64,000 nt of DNA from Alteromonas sp. MMG017 (GCF_018100795.1 NZ_JAGJDY010000001.1:512733-576732); one strand, 5' to 3'. Numbered from the stretch's first letter, positions 17,444 through 26,885 are shown. Made by a program: numbers and translations. Notes: generated by a model from the sequence alone, not told the origin.

Positions 17444-18796
17444 ACCTACGCCCAATGCAGCCATGGTGATTGCAACAACACCATTTAGGTAGTTAAAAAA
17501 TGCATAGGGCGCGTAGTCGAGAACCTCAACCCCTAGGGTTGCAGAGTAAAACGCCCCCGCGGTTGTCCAAGGAATAAGGCCCGTGGTCATAGTAGCGCCC
17601 TCTTCCACGGACCGAGAAAGCACGGCAGGATCAAGCTTCTGTTGCTGATATTTTGATTTAAACAATTGGCAATTTAAAATAATAGAGATATACGCCTCGC
17701 CCATTGCCACGTTACCTAAAAAACCTGATGCTATGGTGACGGCAATTAACGATGCCGTACGCTTTATCCGTCTAATAATGCCCGACAATAAAGCCGCTAA
17801 AAAGCCTGTACCGTGCAATATACCGCCCAATGCTATGGCCATTAACGCGAGTAATAGCGTCCAGCTCATACTGCTGATGCCACCCCGGCCGAGTAATGCA
17901 TCTAAATTTGCTATACCTGTATTTTGTGGGGTGTTTTCCCAAAGTGCATTAAGCACGCTAATCGTGTTTGCCTCTTGGTAGAAAATAGCGATGATAACGG
18001 CAAGAAGAATGCTGCATGACATGGCGACTTCAGCGGGCACTTTTTTAATGCTCATTACCGTTAACAACACTAGCGGTAACAAGGTAATGTAAGGCGCAAG
18101 GTGATAGTGGCCGGCAAGCGCTGCTTTGATTTTGTATATCTCCTCAACATTCAAACTTTGGCTTGCGTAGGTAAACCCCATAACTAAGAAAATTACGAAT
18201 GTTAGAAGAAAGCTAGGCAGTGTAGTTAGCAGCATGGCATACATATGCCGATAAATAGTGGTGCCCGCACTCATCGACGCGAGATTAGTGGTATCAGAAA
18301 CCGGAGACATTTTATCGCCAAACGTAGCACCACACACCACCATGGCGGCAACAATAGGTAACGGTATATTCATAGCTTCGCCAATACCCATTAGCACTAC
18401 CCCCATAGTCCCCACCGTGCCCCACGACGTACCTGTGGCTACCGACATTACCGCACACAGAATTAACCCCACCGCTAAGAATATACTGTGGTTTAGCCAA
18501 CTAAGGCCGAAATAAATTAGGGTTGAGATAGTGCCGCTTTGCATGAAGCTGGCGATAACCATTCCAATAAGGATAAAGATATATATTGCCGGCATTGCCC
18601 GTGTTAATGCACTGGTCATTAGTTCACGGATTTGCAGGTACTTGTACCCCAAACTAAAGGCATTAATACCAGCCCAAAGCAAACACAAGAAAATTAATGC
18701 ATGCAGGCTAATGCCTAAGCCAAACAAACCGCCCGCTATCAACGCTACAATAACGCTGAAACATAGCAATGACTGGGCAAAGCTGGGGCTACGCAT
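17411..18796 (-). CDS. nhaC: NhaC-type Na+/H+ antiporter
   Basis: A polytopic inner-membrane protein of about 461 residues, hydrophobic throughout with roughly 11-12 membrane segments. Family landmarks include SVATGTSWGTVGTMGVVLMG, GATFGDKMSPVSDTTNLA (the D-K-x-SPxSDTTN motif of NhaC) and EEGATMTTGLIPWTTAGAF. NhaC proteins exchange Na+ for H+, while relatives exchange malate/lactate or organic ions, so the substrate is not certain. The chosen start is the ATG at 18796. An in-frame TTG eight codons upstream (18820) is possible, and neither has a good ribosome binding site. It stands alone on its strand. Confidence 0.85.
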   Translation of the reverse strand: MRSPSFAQSLLCFSVIVALIAGGLFGLGISLHALIFLCLLWAGINAFSLGYKYLQIRELMTSALTRAMPAIYIFILIGMVIASFMQSGTISTLIYFGLSWLNHSIFLAVGLILCAVMSVATGTSWGTVGTMGVVLMGIGEAMNIPLPIVAAMVVCGATFGDKMSPVSDTTNLASMSAGTTIYRHMYAMLLTTLPSFLLTFVIFLVMGFTYASQSLNVEEIYKIKAALAGHYHLAPYITLLPLVLLTVMSIKKVPAEVAMSCSILLAVIIAIFYQEANTISVLNALWENTPQNTGIANLDALLGRGGISSMSWTLLLALMAIALGGILHGTGFLAALLSGIIRRIKRTASLIAVTIASGFLGNVAMGEAYISIILNCQLFKSKYQQQKLDPAVLSRSVEEGATMTTGLIPWTTAGAFYSATLGVEVLDYAPYAFFNYLNGVVAITMAALGVGLLKENRGQHH

Positions 18797-18902
18797 AGAG
18801 TGAGGCGAAGTTAAAGGCAAGTTGGCGCACTTAAAAATGAAGTAGTGAGAAGGAGTATAACTACTTTGAAAAGTCTTGTGACTAAGAAAAATTAATACAT
18901 TA

Positions 18903-18945
18903 AGAGAAATGGCGCACCCGACAGGATTCGAACCTGTGACCTTCG
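18903..18945 (-). repeat. 43-bp copy of the tRNA-Arg 3' end (attachment-site-like direct repeat)
   Basis: These 43 bases are identical to 20841-20883, which cover the 3' end of the intact tRNA-Arg gene: part of the anticodon arm, variable loop, T arm, acceptor strand, CCA and seven flanking bases. Beyond 18945 only imperfect similarity continues for about 10 bases, and no 5' half of a tRNA follows. This is the pattern left by site-specific integration into a tRNA 3' end, here bounding the hipBA islet. No integrase gene lies between the two copies. Confidence 0.75.
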
Positions 18946-19108
18946 TCTCCGACGGAGGCCCGTCAAAAAGGGCTTAATCGCTCTCCCCCGGCGAAAAGCA
19001 TCTACACAGCGTGTATAAAGGGATTGAGAGTTTCATGACCACTAGCCGATTTATAACGATTAACACCATTGGTCACGATTACGTCACAGGAAATGCTTTA
19101 TAATAGAT

Positions 19109-19210
19109 AACACCCTGTAAGGTATAATTTGACACTTATACCGTTAAGGGTATATTGAACTTAATATACCTTTTAGGGGCTAGGCTTAACGTTATACCTT
19201 AAAGGGACTA
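19109..19210. promoter_or_regulatory. hipBA operator array: four 18-bp sites at 28-bp period
   Basis: Four copies of the pattern TATACC-N6-GGTATA start at 19109, 19137, 19165 and 19193, exactly 28 bp apart. The copy at 19137-19154 is a perfect palindrome. The others keep one perfect half-site and a partly conserved second half. HipB-type repressors bind arrays of short palindromes in front of hipBA (TATCC-N8-GGATA in Escherichia coli), so these are the likely autoregulatory operators. The last one ends 16 nt before the hipB start, so it also overlaps the leader. Confidence 0.7.
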
Positions 19211-19226
19211 ATAGTGGAGAGGCATA

Positions 19227-19487
19227 ATGAAGCTTAATAACTCAAAAGAACTGGCTGATTATATAAAGCTGCATCGAAATAATCTGGCACGAACGCAGAC
19301 CGATGTTGCACAGAATGTTGGTTTAAAGCAAAAAACCATCTCGGCTATTGAAAATTCCGCCGGTACCTCCCGTATTGATACCCTCTTTAAAATTGCGCAT
19401 GAACTAGGCCTCTCTATTGAGCTTAAGCCAAAGCAAGAAAATGAAAGCGGCCAAAAGACCGAAAGTGGCTGGGATCAGGAGTGGTAA
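19227..19487 (+). CDS. hipB: HipB-like antitoxin, XRE-family repressor
   Basis: An 86-residue DNA-binding protein with a helix-turn-helix of the XRE/Cro type. The core is RTQTDVAQNVGLKQKTISAIEN (residues 19-40), followed by RIDTLFKIAHELGLSIELKPK, which is characteristic of HipB. It would neutralise HipA and repress the operon with it. The ATG is preceded by GAGAGG. The gene lies 1 nt upstream of hipA and just after the four-site operator array. The C-terminal tail is short and polar, as expected for an antitoxin tail open to proteolysis. Confidence 0.85.
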   Translation: MKLNNSKELADYIKLHRNNLARTQTDVAQNVGLKQKTISAIENSAGTSRIDTLFKIAHELGLSIELKPKQENESGQKTESGWDQEW

Positions 19488-19488
19488 T

Positions 19489-20775
19489 ATGGAGTTAATG
19501 GTAAGCCTTAACGGGGTCAAAGTAGGTACACTGTTAAAAGATAAGAACGGTGGGCTCCATTTTTCTTATACCGAACATTGGATGAAGCGCTCAGGCGCAC
19601 GCCCTATTTCTTTGTCGTTACCTATTACAAAGCAAAAATACTCTGGCGATCTCGTTTATAACTTCTTTGATAACTTGCTTCCCGACAATCCATCCATACG
19701 AAATAAAATACAAGCTAGATTCTATGTAGGCTCTGGACATGCGTTCGATCTTTTAGCGGCGATAGGCAAAGATTGTGTGGGTGCTATTCAATTATCTTCA
19801 GAACAACCTGAGTACGTACAACAACTAAACTACAGGGTGTTGTCAGATGAATACGTTGAGAAGTTATTGCAAGGCTACAAGCATACAGCGCTTGGAATGG
19901 AAAATGACGATGATGACTTTCGGATTTCAATTGCTGGCGCCCAAGAAAAAACCGCGCTACTCAAAATTGGTCAACAATGGGCGAAACCGACGGGCTCAAC
20001 TCCAACAAGTCACATAATGAAATTACCCATGGGCGAGTTACCGCAAGTGGGTATCGATTTAACCGATAGCTGTGAGAACGAATTTATTTGCCTAGAGCTG
20101 GCGAGAGCCTTTGAATTTAATGTGGCTAATTCAGAGGTGCTTTACTTTGGCGACCAGAAAGTTCTAAGCGTTGAACGCTTTGACCGTAAATATGCTTCTG
20201 ACGGTTCATGGCTCATGCGCCTACCCCAAGAAGATTTTTGTCAGGCTATGGGCATTTCATCTGCTCAAAAATACCAATCTGATGGTGGCCCAGGAATAAC
20301 AGACTGCTTAAATTTGCTCACGGCTTCGTCTAACGGGAAAGATAGAGAAACTTTTTTTAGGACTCAGATATTCTTTTGGCTAATTGCTGCTATTGACGGT
20401 CATGGTAAGAATTTTAGCGTATTTTTAGAGCCTGAAAATACATATAGAATGACTCCTTTATATGATGTCTTGTCGGCGTTTCCTGTTATGGCTAAAAAAG
20501 CCTTACAGCCACAAAAGGTCAAAATGGCCATGTCTTTAAAAGGCAAAAACACTCACTGGAAATGGAACGATATTCAGCCTCGCCATTTTGTATCGACTGC
20601 AGTTCAGGTGAAATACCCCTCAGACAAAGCTGCATCGCACTACGAATACTTTGTCGATAATGTTGAGAACGCGATTGCAAAAGTCGAAGGTAAAATTCCC
20701 GATAACTTCCCACCCTACGTAGCGGAGGCAATTTTTTCCGGCCTGAGAAAGCAAGCATCTAAAAAATTGTTATAA
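19489..20775 (+). CDS. hipA: HipA-like serine/threonine kinase toxin
   Basis: A toxin kinase of 428 residues when started at the ATG at 19489, which follows hipB by one base and has GGAG upstream. Family marks are the N-terminal couple-HipA region with FFDNLLPDNPSIRNKIQ, RISIAGAQEKTALL (nucleotide-binding P-loop-like segment), SVERFDRKY, the catalytic loop IDGHGKNFSVFL (D-x-x-x-K-N) and LYDVLSAFP. HipA phosphorylates glutamyl-tRNA synthetase in Escherichia coli and induces persistence. The target here is not shown. All kinase motifs look intact. The reading frame extends upstream to 19417 inside hipB, but that start is unlikely. Confidence 0.88.
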   Translation: MELMVSLNGVKVGTLLKDKNGGLHFSYTEHWMKRSGARPISLSLPITKQKYSGDLVYNFFDNLLPDNPSIRNKIQARFYVGSGHAFDLLAAIGKDCVGAIQLSSEQPEYVQQLNYRVLSDEYVEKLLQGYKHTALGMENDDDDFRISIAGAQEKTALLKIGQQWAKPTGSTPTSHIMKLPMGELPQVGIDLTDSCENEFICLELARAFEFNVANSEVLYFGDQKVLSVERFDRKYASDGSWLMRLPQEDFCQAMGISSAQKYQSDGGPGITDCLNLLTASSNGKDRETFFRTQIFFWLIAAIDGHGKNFSVFLEPENTYRMTPLYDVLSAFPVMAKKALQPQKVKMAMSLKGKNTHWKWNDIQPRHFVSTAVQVKYPSDKAASHYEYFVDNVENAIAKVEGKIPDNFPPYVAEAIFSGLRKQASKKLL

Positions 20776-20840
20776 ATAGCCAGTGATTAAGTGCAACTGC
20801 CTTGACCGGTTGCTCTGTTAAAGTTCTACACGAGTATCCG

Positions 20841-20883
20841 AGAGAAATGGCGCACCCGACAGGATTCGAACCTGTGACCTTCG
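20841..20883 (-). repeat. second copy of the 43-bp repeat, inside the intact tRNA-Arg
   Basis: This is the partner of the repeat at 18903-18945. It covers the 3' portion of tRNA-Arg(CCG) plus seven bases beyond CCA. Together the two copies define an islet of about 1.9 kb whose only genes are hipB and hipA. Confidence 0.75.
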
Positions 20884-20924
20884 CCTCCGGAGGGCGACGC
20901 TCTATCCAGCTGAGCTACGGGTGC
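20848..20924 (-). tRNA. tRNA-Arg (anticodon CCG)
   Basis: A 77-nt tRNA including an encoded CCA. The acceptor stem GCACCCG pairs with CGGGTGC. The D arm carries AGCTCAGCTGGATAGAGC, the anticodon loop is CTCCGGA with anticodon CCG (plus-strand 20888-20890), and the T arm has GGTTCGAATCC. It reads CGG arginine codons. Its 3' end is duplicated at 18903, so it appears to have served as an integration site and remains complete. Confidence 0.95.
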
Positions 20925-21124
20925 ATTGAAAATAGCTTAATATGATAAAAATTTAACCTGTTCTAAAGGAATAAGAACGTGGTGTGGTTAAACTTCCTGC
21001 TTAAGCGCGGCGTAATAATACTTAGGCCATGGGCTCGCATCAACTGGTTTGTGTAATTCTCTTACTTTAATAGGTTTTGAAGGTACTTTATCCCTACTTT
21101 TTATAGGTAATTGGTAGCAAATAG

Positions 21125-21152
21125 TTGTTCGGGCTTGAATTCCCGTTATAAT
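21125..21152 (+). promoter_or_regulatory. likely sigma-70 promoter of the cytochrome c5 gene
   Basis: TTGTTC at 21125-21130 and a perfect TATAAT at 21147-21152, separated by 16 bp. The predicted transcription start is near 21159, giving a leader of about 43 nt before the GTG start codon with GGAGA at normal distance. Confidence 0.5.
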
Positions 21153-21201
21153 CTGGCCAGTTATACTTTAATTTAAAGTTCATGATTGCCTGGAGACAGA
21201 T

Positions 21202-21609
21202 GTGAAATTGAAAACCTGGTTTATTGTTGCAGCTACAGCACTTACTGTGTTTGCGGCGCAAGCACAAGAAATGAGTAACGACGATATTGCTAACCGTATT
21301 AAACCGGTTGGTCAGATACACGTAGCTGGCGCGGAAGCTGCTGGCCCTGCTGCTGCAGGTGGTGGTGCTAAGTCGGGTGAAGATGTTTATAACTCTGCCT
21401 GTGTAGCGTGTCATAGTTCTGGTGTGCTTGGTGCACCTAAAGTTCACGTAGCCGCTGATTGGCAGCCGCGTTTAGACGAAAAAGGCCTAGACGGCGTATG
21501 GCAAAATGCCCTTAACGGTATTAATGCTATGCCACCTCGTGGTACCTGTGCTTCGTGCTCTGATGATGAAATTAAAGCCGCAATTGAGTACATGATTGAA
21601 GGTATCTAA
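21202..21609 (+). CDS. cytochrome c5-family monohaem cytochrome
   Basis: A 135-residue secreted electron carrier. It has a Sec signal peptide (about the first 21 residues, ending AAQAQ), an alanine/glycine-rich linker, then a class I cytochrome domain with haem-binding CVACH near residue 72 and a C-terminal methionine in NAMPPRG as likely sixth ligand. CASC shortly after is the extra cysteine pair typical of c5-type cytochromes. It would act in the periplasm in respiratory electron transfer. The start is GTG at 21202, supported by the upstream GGAGA. Confidence 0.85.
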   Translation: MKLKTWFIVAATALTVFAAQAQEMSNDDIANRIKPVGQIHVAGAEAAGPAAAGGGAKSGEDVYNSACVACHSSGVLGAPKVHVAADWQPRLDEKGLDGVWQNALNGINAMPPRGTCASCSDDEIKAAIEYMIEGI

Positions 21610-21716
21610 CCTTCGCCATTTACTAACAATGTGTTGGAAAAAGTAGCGTTTTTCGAGTAGATCGGGTAATTTAACCGCATCTAAGAATAAGCTCTTTTTA
21701 CTTGCCGGCGAACGGA

Positions 21717-24317
21717 ATGTCATCAGATTCAACGCAATATGAGTTGACAGAAGAAGAGCTGCGGGAAATTATACCGCAGCTTCAACAACTCACTAATAAA
21801 TATAAGCGTGCTGAACGAGTTCAGAAAGCGCTATTCGACATTTCCGAGCTTGCAAGTTCTGTTAGTCATCTAAACCGTCTTTACACCGCAATCCATGAAA
21901 TCATTGCCGATTTCATGAACGCCGATAACTTCTTTGTTGCCTTCTACGAACAAGACAGCCAAATTGTCGACTTCGCCTATTTCGTTGACGAGTTTGACGA
22001 ACAAACCGTAAAACAGTTACCCGCCGATTCCTTAATGGATGGCATGACGGGTTTTATATTGCGCACCGGCCAGCACTTATTCTATAAACGTGAAGAAGAA
22101 GAAGTTTTTGCTGAAGATCACGGTATTAAATTAGTAGGTTCTCAGCCTTTTGAGCTTCTTGGAGTTCCACTTAAACGTGGCAGCCAAGTGATTGGCGCTA
22201 TGGTGGTGCAAACCTACGATGAAGGTGTGCATTACACTCAAGAAGATTTAGAAGTACTGCTGTTTGTTTCACAGCACATTGTTACCACGGTAGACAGGGT
22301 TAAAAACCGTGAACTCACCGAACGTACCATTCGTGAACGTACTCGCCAGCTACGAAAAATTAATGACGACCTTCAAGAGGAAATTCTTGAGCGTCAAAAA
22401 GTAGAGTCGTTACAACAAGCCTTATTTGAAATTTCTGAATTAGCAGCAAACCTAGAAGGCGATATGTCGGTCTTCTATTCTAGCTTGCACGAAATTCTAG
22501 CCCGCCTTATTAGTGCGCCAAACTGCTTTATCTCTATTATTGATGAATCGAAGCAAATGCTAGAGTTTCCGTATTTCAGTGATGTTGAAGACACCGGCGT
22601 TGAAGCTAGGCCCATGGGCTTAGGTTTAACGGAATTTGTACTGCGTACCGGCCAAGCTGAACTGATTAACCCGCCACGGGTACTGGAACTTGCCGAAGCG
22701 GGTGAAATTGATGTGTCTGTTGCCCAAAGCATGTTAAACAGTGCCAACTCTTGGCTGGGGTCGCCCCTGGTGGTAGATGGTGAAGTGTTTGGAGTTATTG
22801 CGGTGCAAACCTACGGTAAGCATGCCAAATACAACGCCAGAGACTTAGAGTTACTGCGCTTTGTTTCACACCATATTGCGGTAACCATGGAGCGTAAGCG
22901 CAGTACTGAAGAAATTCATCGTCACAACAGTGAGCTTGAGCTCAGGGTTGCCGCGCGTACTGCCGAGCTCGATAGAGCCAACAAATACTTAAAACAGCAA
23001 ATTGAAGAGCGTAAGGAAATTGAGCTTAAGCTTATTCACGATGCGCATCACGATTCACTCACCGACCTTCCGAACCGTTCAATGTTTACCAGCAGGCTTG
23101 AACTAGCCATTGCCAGTAAGCAGCGTTACACCGAAAATTACTTTGCGGTGTTGTTCATCGACTTAGACCGATTCAAAGTTATTAACGATACCTTAGGCCA
23201 TCACGCCGGTGATGAGTTCTTAGTTGAAGTGGCTAGACGCATTGCACTATGCATTCGTGGGCACGACTTACTGGCCCGCTTAGGTGGCGATGAGTTTGTG
23301 GTTTTACTCGATAACTTTGAAGATTTAACCGATGTGCAAGAAGTGGCATCTCGTATTATTAACTCGATTTCAGAACCATTCTTGCTGGAAGGTCGTGAAA
23401 TGTATTCGGGTGCCAGTATCGGCATTGCTAATTTAGAGTCGTATTATCGTAGTGCCGATGAAGTGCTACGTGATGCTGATGCTGCTATGTATCAGGCAAA
23501 AACATTGGGCCGAGGCCGATTTGTTATGTTCGATAAGAGCATGCGCGACCGCTTAATTGAAGAACTTGAGCTAGAAAACGAATTTCGCCGTGCCTTGCGC
23601 GATGAAGAGTTTGAATACTTCTTGCAGCCTGTTATTGATATAAGAGACAACACAACGCTTTATAACGAGATGTACGTGCGTTGGAGTCACCCGACTTTCG
23701 GCAAAATAGCCCGGGAGCAGTTTCGCCAAGTGGCCGAACAAAGTGGCTTAACCTTAGATTTAGATTTGTTTCAGTTACGCAAAGCTTGCGAGTTACTGGC
23801 TCACGCGAAAACAACAGGCGAAGACACCGGCCGTATTGCGGTAAACGTTTCTATTATTCATTTGCTACAAGCGTCTATGGTGAATCAGATGATTTCGCTT
23901 ATAGACGAATACAAAATATCGCCCCACGATTTGGTATTTGAGTTTGATGAAAACGATTTAAATCGTCGTTCGCAGTTTATTTTGCCCGCAATTAAGAAGT
24001 TGAAGCGTGCGGGGGTGACCTTAGTGCTAGATAACTTTGGTAGTGGCTTGGCGTCGCTTAGTTACTTATTCGCCTATCCGTTCGACTTCATCAAAATTGA
24101 CCACAGATTTGTGCGTTCGCTACCCCGTTCACAGCGAAACCTTAAGCTTATTCAATCGGTAATGCTTATTTCTGAACACCTTAAATTTAAGGTTATTGCC
24201 GAAGGGGTAGACTCACCTGCACAGCTAAATGCGCTTACCGACATTGAGTGTAATTACGCCCAAGGTAAAGTGCTTACTCGCGCGACTGTACTTGATATGA
24301 AACAGCTAGCAGGCTAG
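21717..24317 (+). CDS. GAF-GAF-GGDEF-EAL protein; EAL degenerate
   Basis: A cytosolic signalling protein of about 866 residues. Two GAF-like domains (roughly 35-205 and 235-400) precede a coiled-coil, a GGDEF domain with intact GGDEF (523-527), and a C-terminal EAL-type domain. The EAL signature is broken: the ExL position reads NEMY (650-653) and DDFGTG reads DNFGSG (D772-N773). Phosphodiesterase activity is therefore unlikely and the domain may bind or regulate instead, while diguanylate cyclase activity seems possible. No membrane segment is seen. The ATG at 21717 is preferred over the TTG five codons upstream. Neither has a strong ribosome binding site. Confidence 0.85.
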   Translation: MSSDSTQYELTEEELREIIPQLQQLTNKYKRAERVQKALFDISELASSVSHLNRLYTAIHEIIADFMNADNFFVAFYEQDSQIVDFAYFVDEFDEQTVKQLPADSLMDGMTGFILRTGQHLFYKREEEEVFAEDHGIKLVGSQPFELLGVPLKRGSQVIGAMVVQTYDEGVHYTQEDLEVLLFVSQHIVTTVDRVKNRELTERTIRERTRQLRKINDDLQEEILERQKVESLQQALFEISELAANLEGDMSVFYSSLHEILARLISAPNCFISIIDESKQMLEFPYFSDVEDTGVEARPMGLGLTEFVLRTGQAELINPPRVLELAEAGEIDVSVAQSMLNSANSWLGSPLVVDGEVFGVIAVQTYGKHAKYNARDLELLRFVSHHIAVTMERKRSTEEIHRHNSELELRVAARTAELDRANKYLKQQIEERKEIELKLIHDAHHDSLTDLPNRSMFTSRLELAIASKQRYTENYFAVLFIDLDRFKVINDTLGHHAGDEFLVEVARRIALCIRGHDLLARLGGDEFVVLLDNFEDLTDVQEVASRIINSISEPFLLEGREMYSGASIGIANLESYYRSADEVLRDADAAMYQAKTLGRGRFVMFDKSMRDRLIEELELENEFRRALRDEEFEYFLQPVIDIRDNTTLYNEMYVRWSHPTFGKIAREQFRQVAEQSGLTLDLDLFQLRKACELLAHAKTTGEDTGRIAVNVSIIHLLQASMVNQMISLIDEYKISPHDLVFEFDENDLNRRSQFILPAIKKLKRAGVTLVLDNFGSGLASLSYLFAYPFDFIKIDHRFVRSLPRSQRNLKLIQSVMLISEHLKFKVIAEGVDSPAQLNALTDIECNYAQGKVLTRATVLDMKQLAG

Positions 24318-24323
24318 CTGTTT
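24301..24323 (+). terminator. hairpin overlapping the end of the GGDEF/EAL gene
   Basis: Arms AACAGCTAGC and GCTAGCTGTT flank a very short centre and are followed by TTTGTTG. The hairpin spans the stop codon of the upstream gene. The T-run is short, so efficiency is uncertain. Confidence 0.4.
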
Positions 24324-24433
24324 GTTGCTATATTCCCCTGCTAGTTATCACTAACGCCTTTTTTAGATTATCAGCGCGGTTTGTTGCTGGTACTTGTATT
24401 ACCTTACGTTCATAGCCGTCAACGTTACTAGCA

Positions 24434-26449
24434 CTATTTCTTACCCAGCATATCTCTTAAGTTAGCAATACTACTTTGGCCTTTTTGCTGGCGTACCTCG
24501 GCACTTTCTTTCGGCTTTTGGTTTTCCCATTGAAGGTCGTCTATGGGCAGCTCGTAAAGAAAGCGGCTTGGTTCAGGGTTTATAACTTCACCGAACTGGC
24601 GGCGCTCTTTCGCTAGGCTGAAAATAAGCTCTCGCTGCGCACGGGTAATGCCTACATACGCGAGGCGGCGCTCTTCTTCTACGTTGTCTTCATCTACACT
24701 GCTTTGATGGGGTAACAAACCTTCTTCCATGCCTACTAAGAACACAATTGGAAACTCTAGTCCTTTAGAAGCGTGCAGTGTCATTAGCTGTACTTGGTCA
24801 CCATCGCCGTCGTCTTCGCCTCGCTCCATCATGTCGCGCAAGATAAGGCGGTTTACTACTTCGGTAAGGTTCATGGGGCTATCAAGTTCGTTGCCTTCTA
24901 GCATGTCGGTTACCCAGCCAAATAACGTACTTACGTTCGCCATGCCCATTTCAGCCGCTTTAGGGCTAGCGCTTTGCTCGTATAACCACTCTTCGTAGCT
25001 CATCGACTTGATCATGCCGCGAAGGGCATCTTTAGTTTCGCCACGAGTCGCGTTATCAGACACTTCCACTATCCAACGAGCAAACCCCGATACGGCATCG
25101 TATGCCCTATCCGACAGCACGCTGTTTAAATTTGGGTGAGTGGCCGCTTCAAACATGGGCACGCCTAAGCTGTTCGCAAAGTTACCTAGCTTTTCTAGTG
25201 TCACGCGCCCTATGCCGCGACTTGGCGTATTAATTATACGTAGTAAGGCATTATCGTCGTCTTGGTTCACCAACAAGCGCAAGTAAGCCATGATGTCTTT
25301 CACTTCGGTACGCCCGAAGAACGACATACCGCCACTAATTTTATAAGGAATGCGGTTGCTCATTAGTAACTTCTCGAACAAGCGGCTTTGATGGTTCCCT
25401 CGGTACAAAATAGCGTAGTCTTTGAACTTAGTGCGGTTCATAAACTTGTGCGCTAGCAGTTCTGCTACCACTCGTTCAGCTTCATGTTCTTCGTTTTTTG
25501 CTTCTATAACTCTAAGCGGTTCGCCGTATTGCAGTTCAGAGAACAGGGTTTTATCGAACAAGTGCGGGTTGTTCTGAATAAGAATGTTGGCGCAATGCAG
25601 TATTCGCCCTGAAGAGCGATAATTCTGCTGTAGCTTAATAACGTTCAAGCGCGGGAAATCTTGCTGTAGCAAGTTTAAGTTTTGTGGCTTGGCACCGCGC
25701 CATGAATAAATGGATTGGTCGTCGTCGCCTACCACAGTAAAGCGCGAACGTTCGCCTACCAATAGCTTTACCAGTTCGTACTGACTGGTGTTGGTATCTT
25801 GGTACTCATCCACCAGCAAATAACGAATTTTGTTTTGCCACTTGGCCCGTACGGTTTCGCTGGTTTTTAATAACAGTGTGGGCAATAAAATAAGGTCATC
25901 GAAGTCAAGGGCGTTATAGGCGCGTAAGTTATCTTGGTAACGCTTGTAAGCTTCTGCAAACTCTCGTTCACCGGTACTGGTAGCTTGCTTTAGTAACGCC
26001 TCGGGCAGCAGTAAATCGTTCTTCCAGTTTGAAATACAGCTTTGTAATAGCGAAAGCTGATCTTTATCGCCGTCTATCGTGTCTTCGGTTAAATCGGTTA
26101 ACAGTGCCAACGAGTCTTTGTCGTCGAACAATGAGAAACCAGGCTTTAAGCCTAGCTCTTTAATATGGGCTTTTATAATGGTTAGCCCCATGGTGTGAAA
26201 GGTACATACCTTCAAACCACGTGCTTCTGGCTTACCTAAGGTTTCAGCTACCCGTTCTTTCATTTCTCGGGCGGCTTTGTTGGTAAAGGTTACCGCTGCA
26301 ATATACCGTGCTGGCATATCGCAATTTCTAACTAGGTGCGCAATTTTGTTGGTAATAACCCGAGTTTTACCACTGCCGGCGCCGGCTAATACTAAGCAGG
26401 GGCCAGACACAAAGGTGACAGCTGATTGTTGCGCATCGTTTAATTTCAT
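24434..26449 (-). CDS. rep: ATP-dependent DNA helicase Rep
   Basis: A 671-residue SF1A helicase of the UvrD/Rep family that unwinds DNA 3'-5' and helps forks pass obstacles. Motifs: Walker [12 protein letters not shown] (about residues 22-32), [16 protein letters not shown] (Walker B), [25 protein letters not shown], and [11 protein letters not shown] with [16 protein letters not shown] motif VI. The length and the [10 protein letters not shown] start fit Rep better than UvrD (about 720). It is divergent from ubiK with 172 bp between them. Confidence 0.93.
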   Translation of the reverse strand: MKLNDAQQSAVTFVSGPCLVLAGAGSGKTRVITNKIAHLVRNCDMPARYIAAVTFTNKAAREMKERVAETLGKPEARGLKVCTFHTMGLTIIKAHIKELGLKPGFSLFDDKDSLALLTDLTEDTIDGDKDQLSLLQSCISNWKNDLLLPEALLKQATSTGEREFAEAYKRYQDNLRAYNALDFDDLILLPTLLLKTSETVRAKWQNKIRYLLVDEYQDTNTSQYELVKLLVGERSRFTVVGDDDQSIYSWRGAKPQNLNLLQQDFPRLNVIKLQQNYRSSGRILHCANILIQNNPHLFDKTLFSELQYGEPLRVIEAKNEEHEAERVVAELLAHKFMNRTKFKDYAILYRGNHQSRLFEKLLMSNRIPYKISGGMSFFGRTEVKDIMAYLRLLVNQDDDNALLRIINTPSRGIGRVTLEKLGNFANSLGVPMFEAATHPNLNSVLSDRAYDAVSGFARWIVEVSDNATRGETKDALRGMIKSMSYEEWLYEQSASPKAAEMGMANVSTLFGWVTDMLEGNELDSPMNLTEVVNRLILRDMMERGEDDGDGDQVQLMTLHASKGLEFPIVFLVGMEEGLLPHQSSVDEDNVEEERRLAYVGITRAQRELIFSLAKERRQFGEVINPEPSRFLYELPIDDLQWENQKPKESAEVRQQKGQSSIANLRDMLGKK

Positions 26450-26621
26450 CGCGTTCCTAAATTACGTTCCTAAAAGCTAACAGGTGTAATGAGTGCCGTG
26501 CTTACTCTAAAGCGCCTTACGATAAGGCTTGTTTTTGTTTAACGTGCTTTTTCATTGCAAGAAGTGGCGATACCGATAGAATAGAAGCCTATTCTAACGA
26601 AGCGCATTATAAGGGAAATCC

Positions 26622-26885
26622 ATGTTGGATCCGAAAAAACTCGAAGATTTAGCGAAACAGATTGCTGACGCCGTACCACCGGGTGTGCGTAACATGGCTG
26701 AAGGCGCAGAAGGTAAAATTAAACAGGTTTTACAGTCGCAGCTTTCAAAACTTGATTTAGTCACTCGTGAAGAGTTCGATATTCAAAGCCAAGTGCTTAT
26801 TCGCACTCGCGAAAAGTTAGACGCAATGGAAGCTCGCATTGTTCAACTAGAAGCTAAAGCAACAGAAGCTGCTAAATCTGAGTAG
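26622..26885 (+). CDS. ubiK: ubiquinone biosynthesis accessory factor UbiK
   Basis: An 87-residue protein of the YqiC/BMFP family. It has an amphipathic N-terminal helix (MLDPKKLEDLAKQIADAVPPG) and a C-terminal coiled coil rich in Q, L and E that drives trimerisation. UbiK supports aerobic ubiquinone synthesis together with UbiJ in the Ubi complex. An AAGGGAAAT ribosome binding site precedes the ATG. It faces the convergent ubiC-ubiA pair, so three ubiquinone genes lie within 2 kb. Confidence 0.88.
   Translation: MLDPKKLEDLAKQIADAVPPGVRNMAEGAEGKIKQVLQSQLSKLDLVTREEFDIQSQVLIRTREKLDAMEARIVQLEAKATEAAKSE

Noticed and set aside
18946..19000. Possible second complete tRNA gene beside the 43-bp repeat
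   Set aside because: Only the 3' half matches. The sequence beyond 18945 cannot form the D arm or the 5' acceptor strand.
21094..21447. 117-codon minus-strand frame upstream of and across the cytochrome gene
   Set aside because: It runs antisense through the signal peptide and haem domain of the cytochrome and has no family resemblance.
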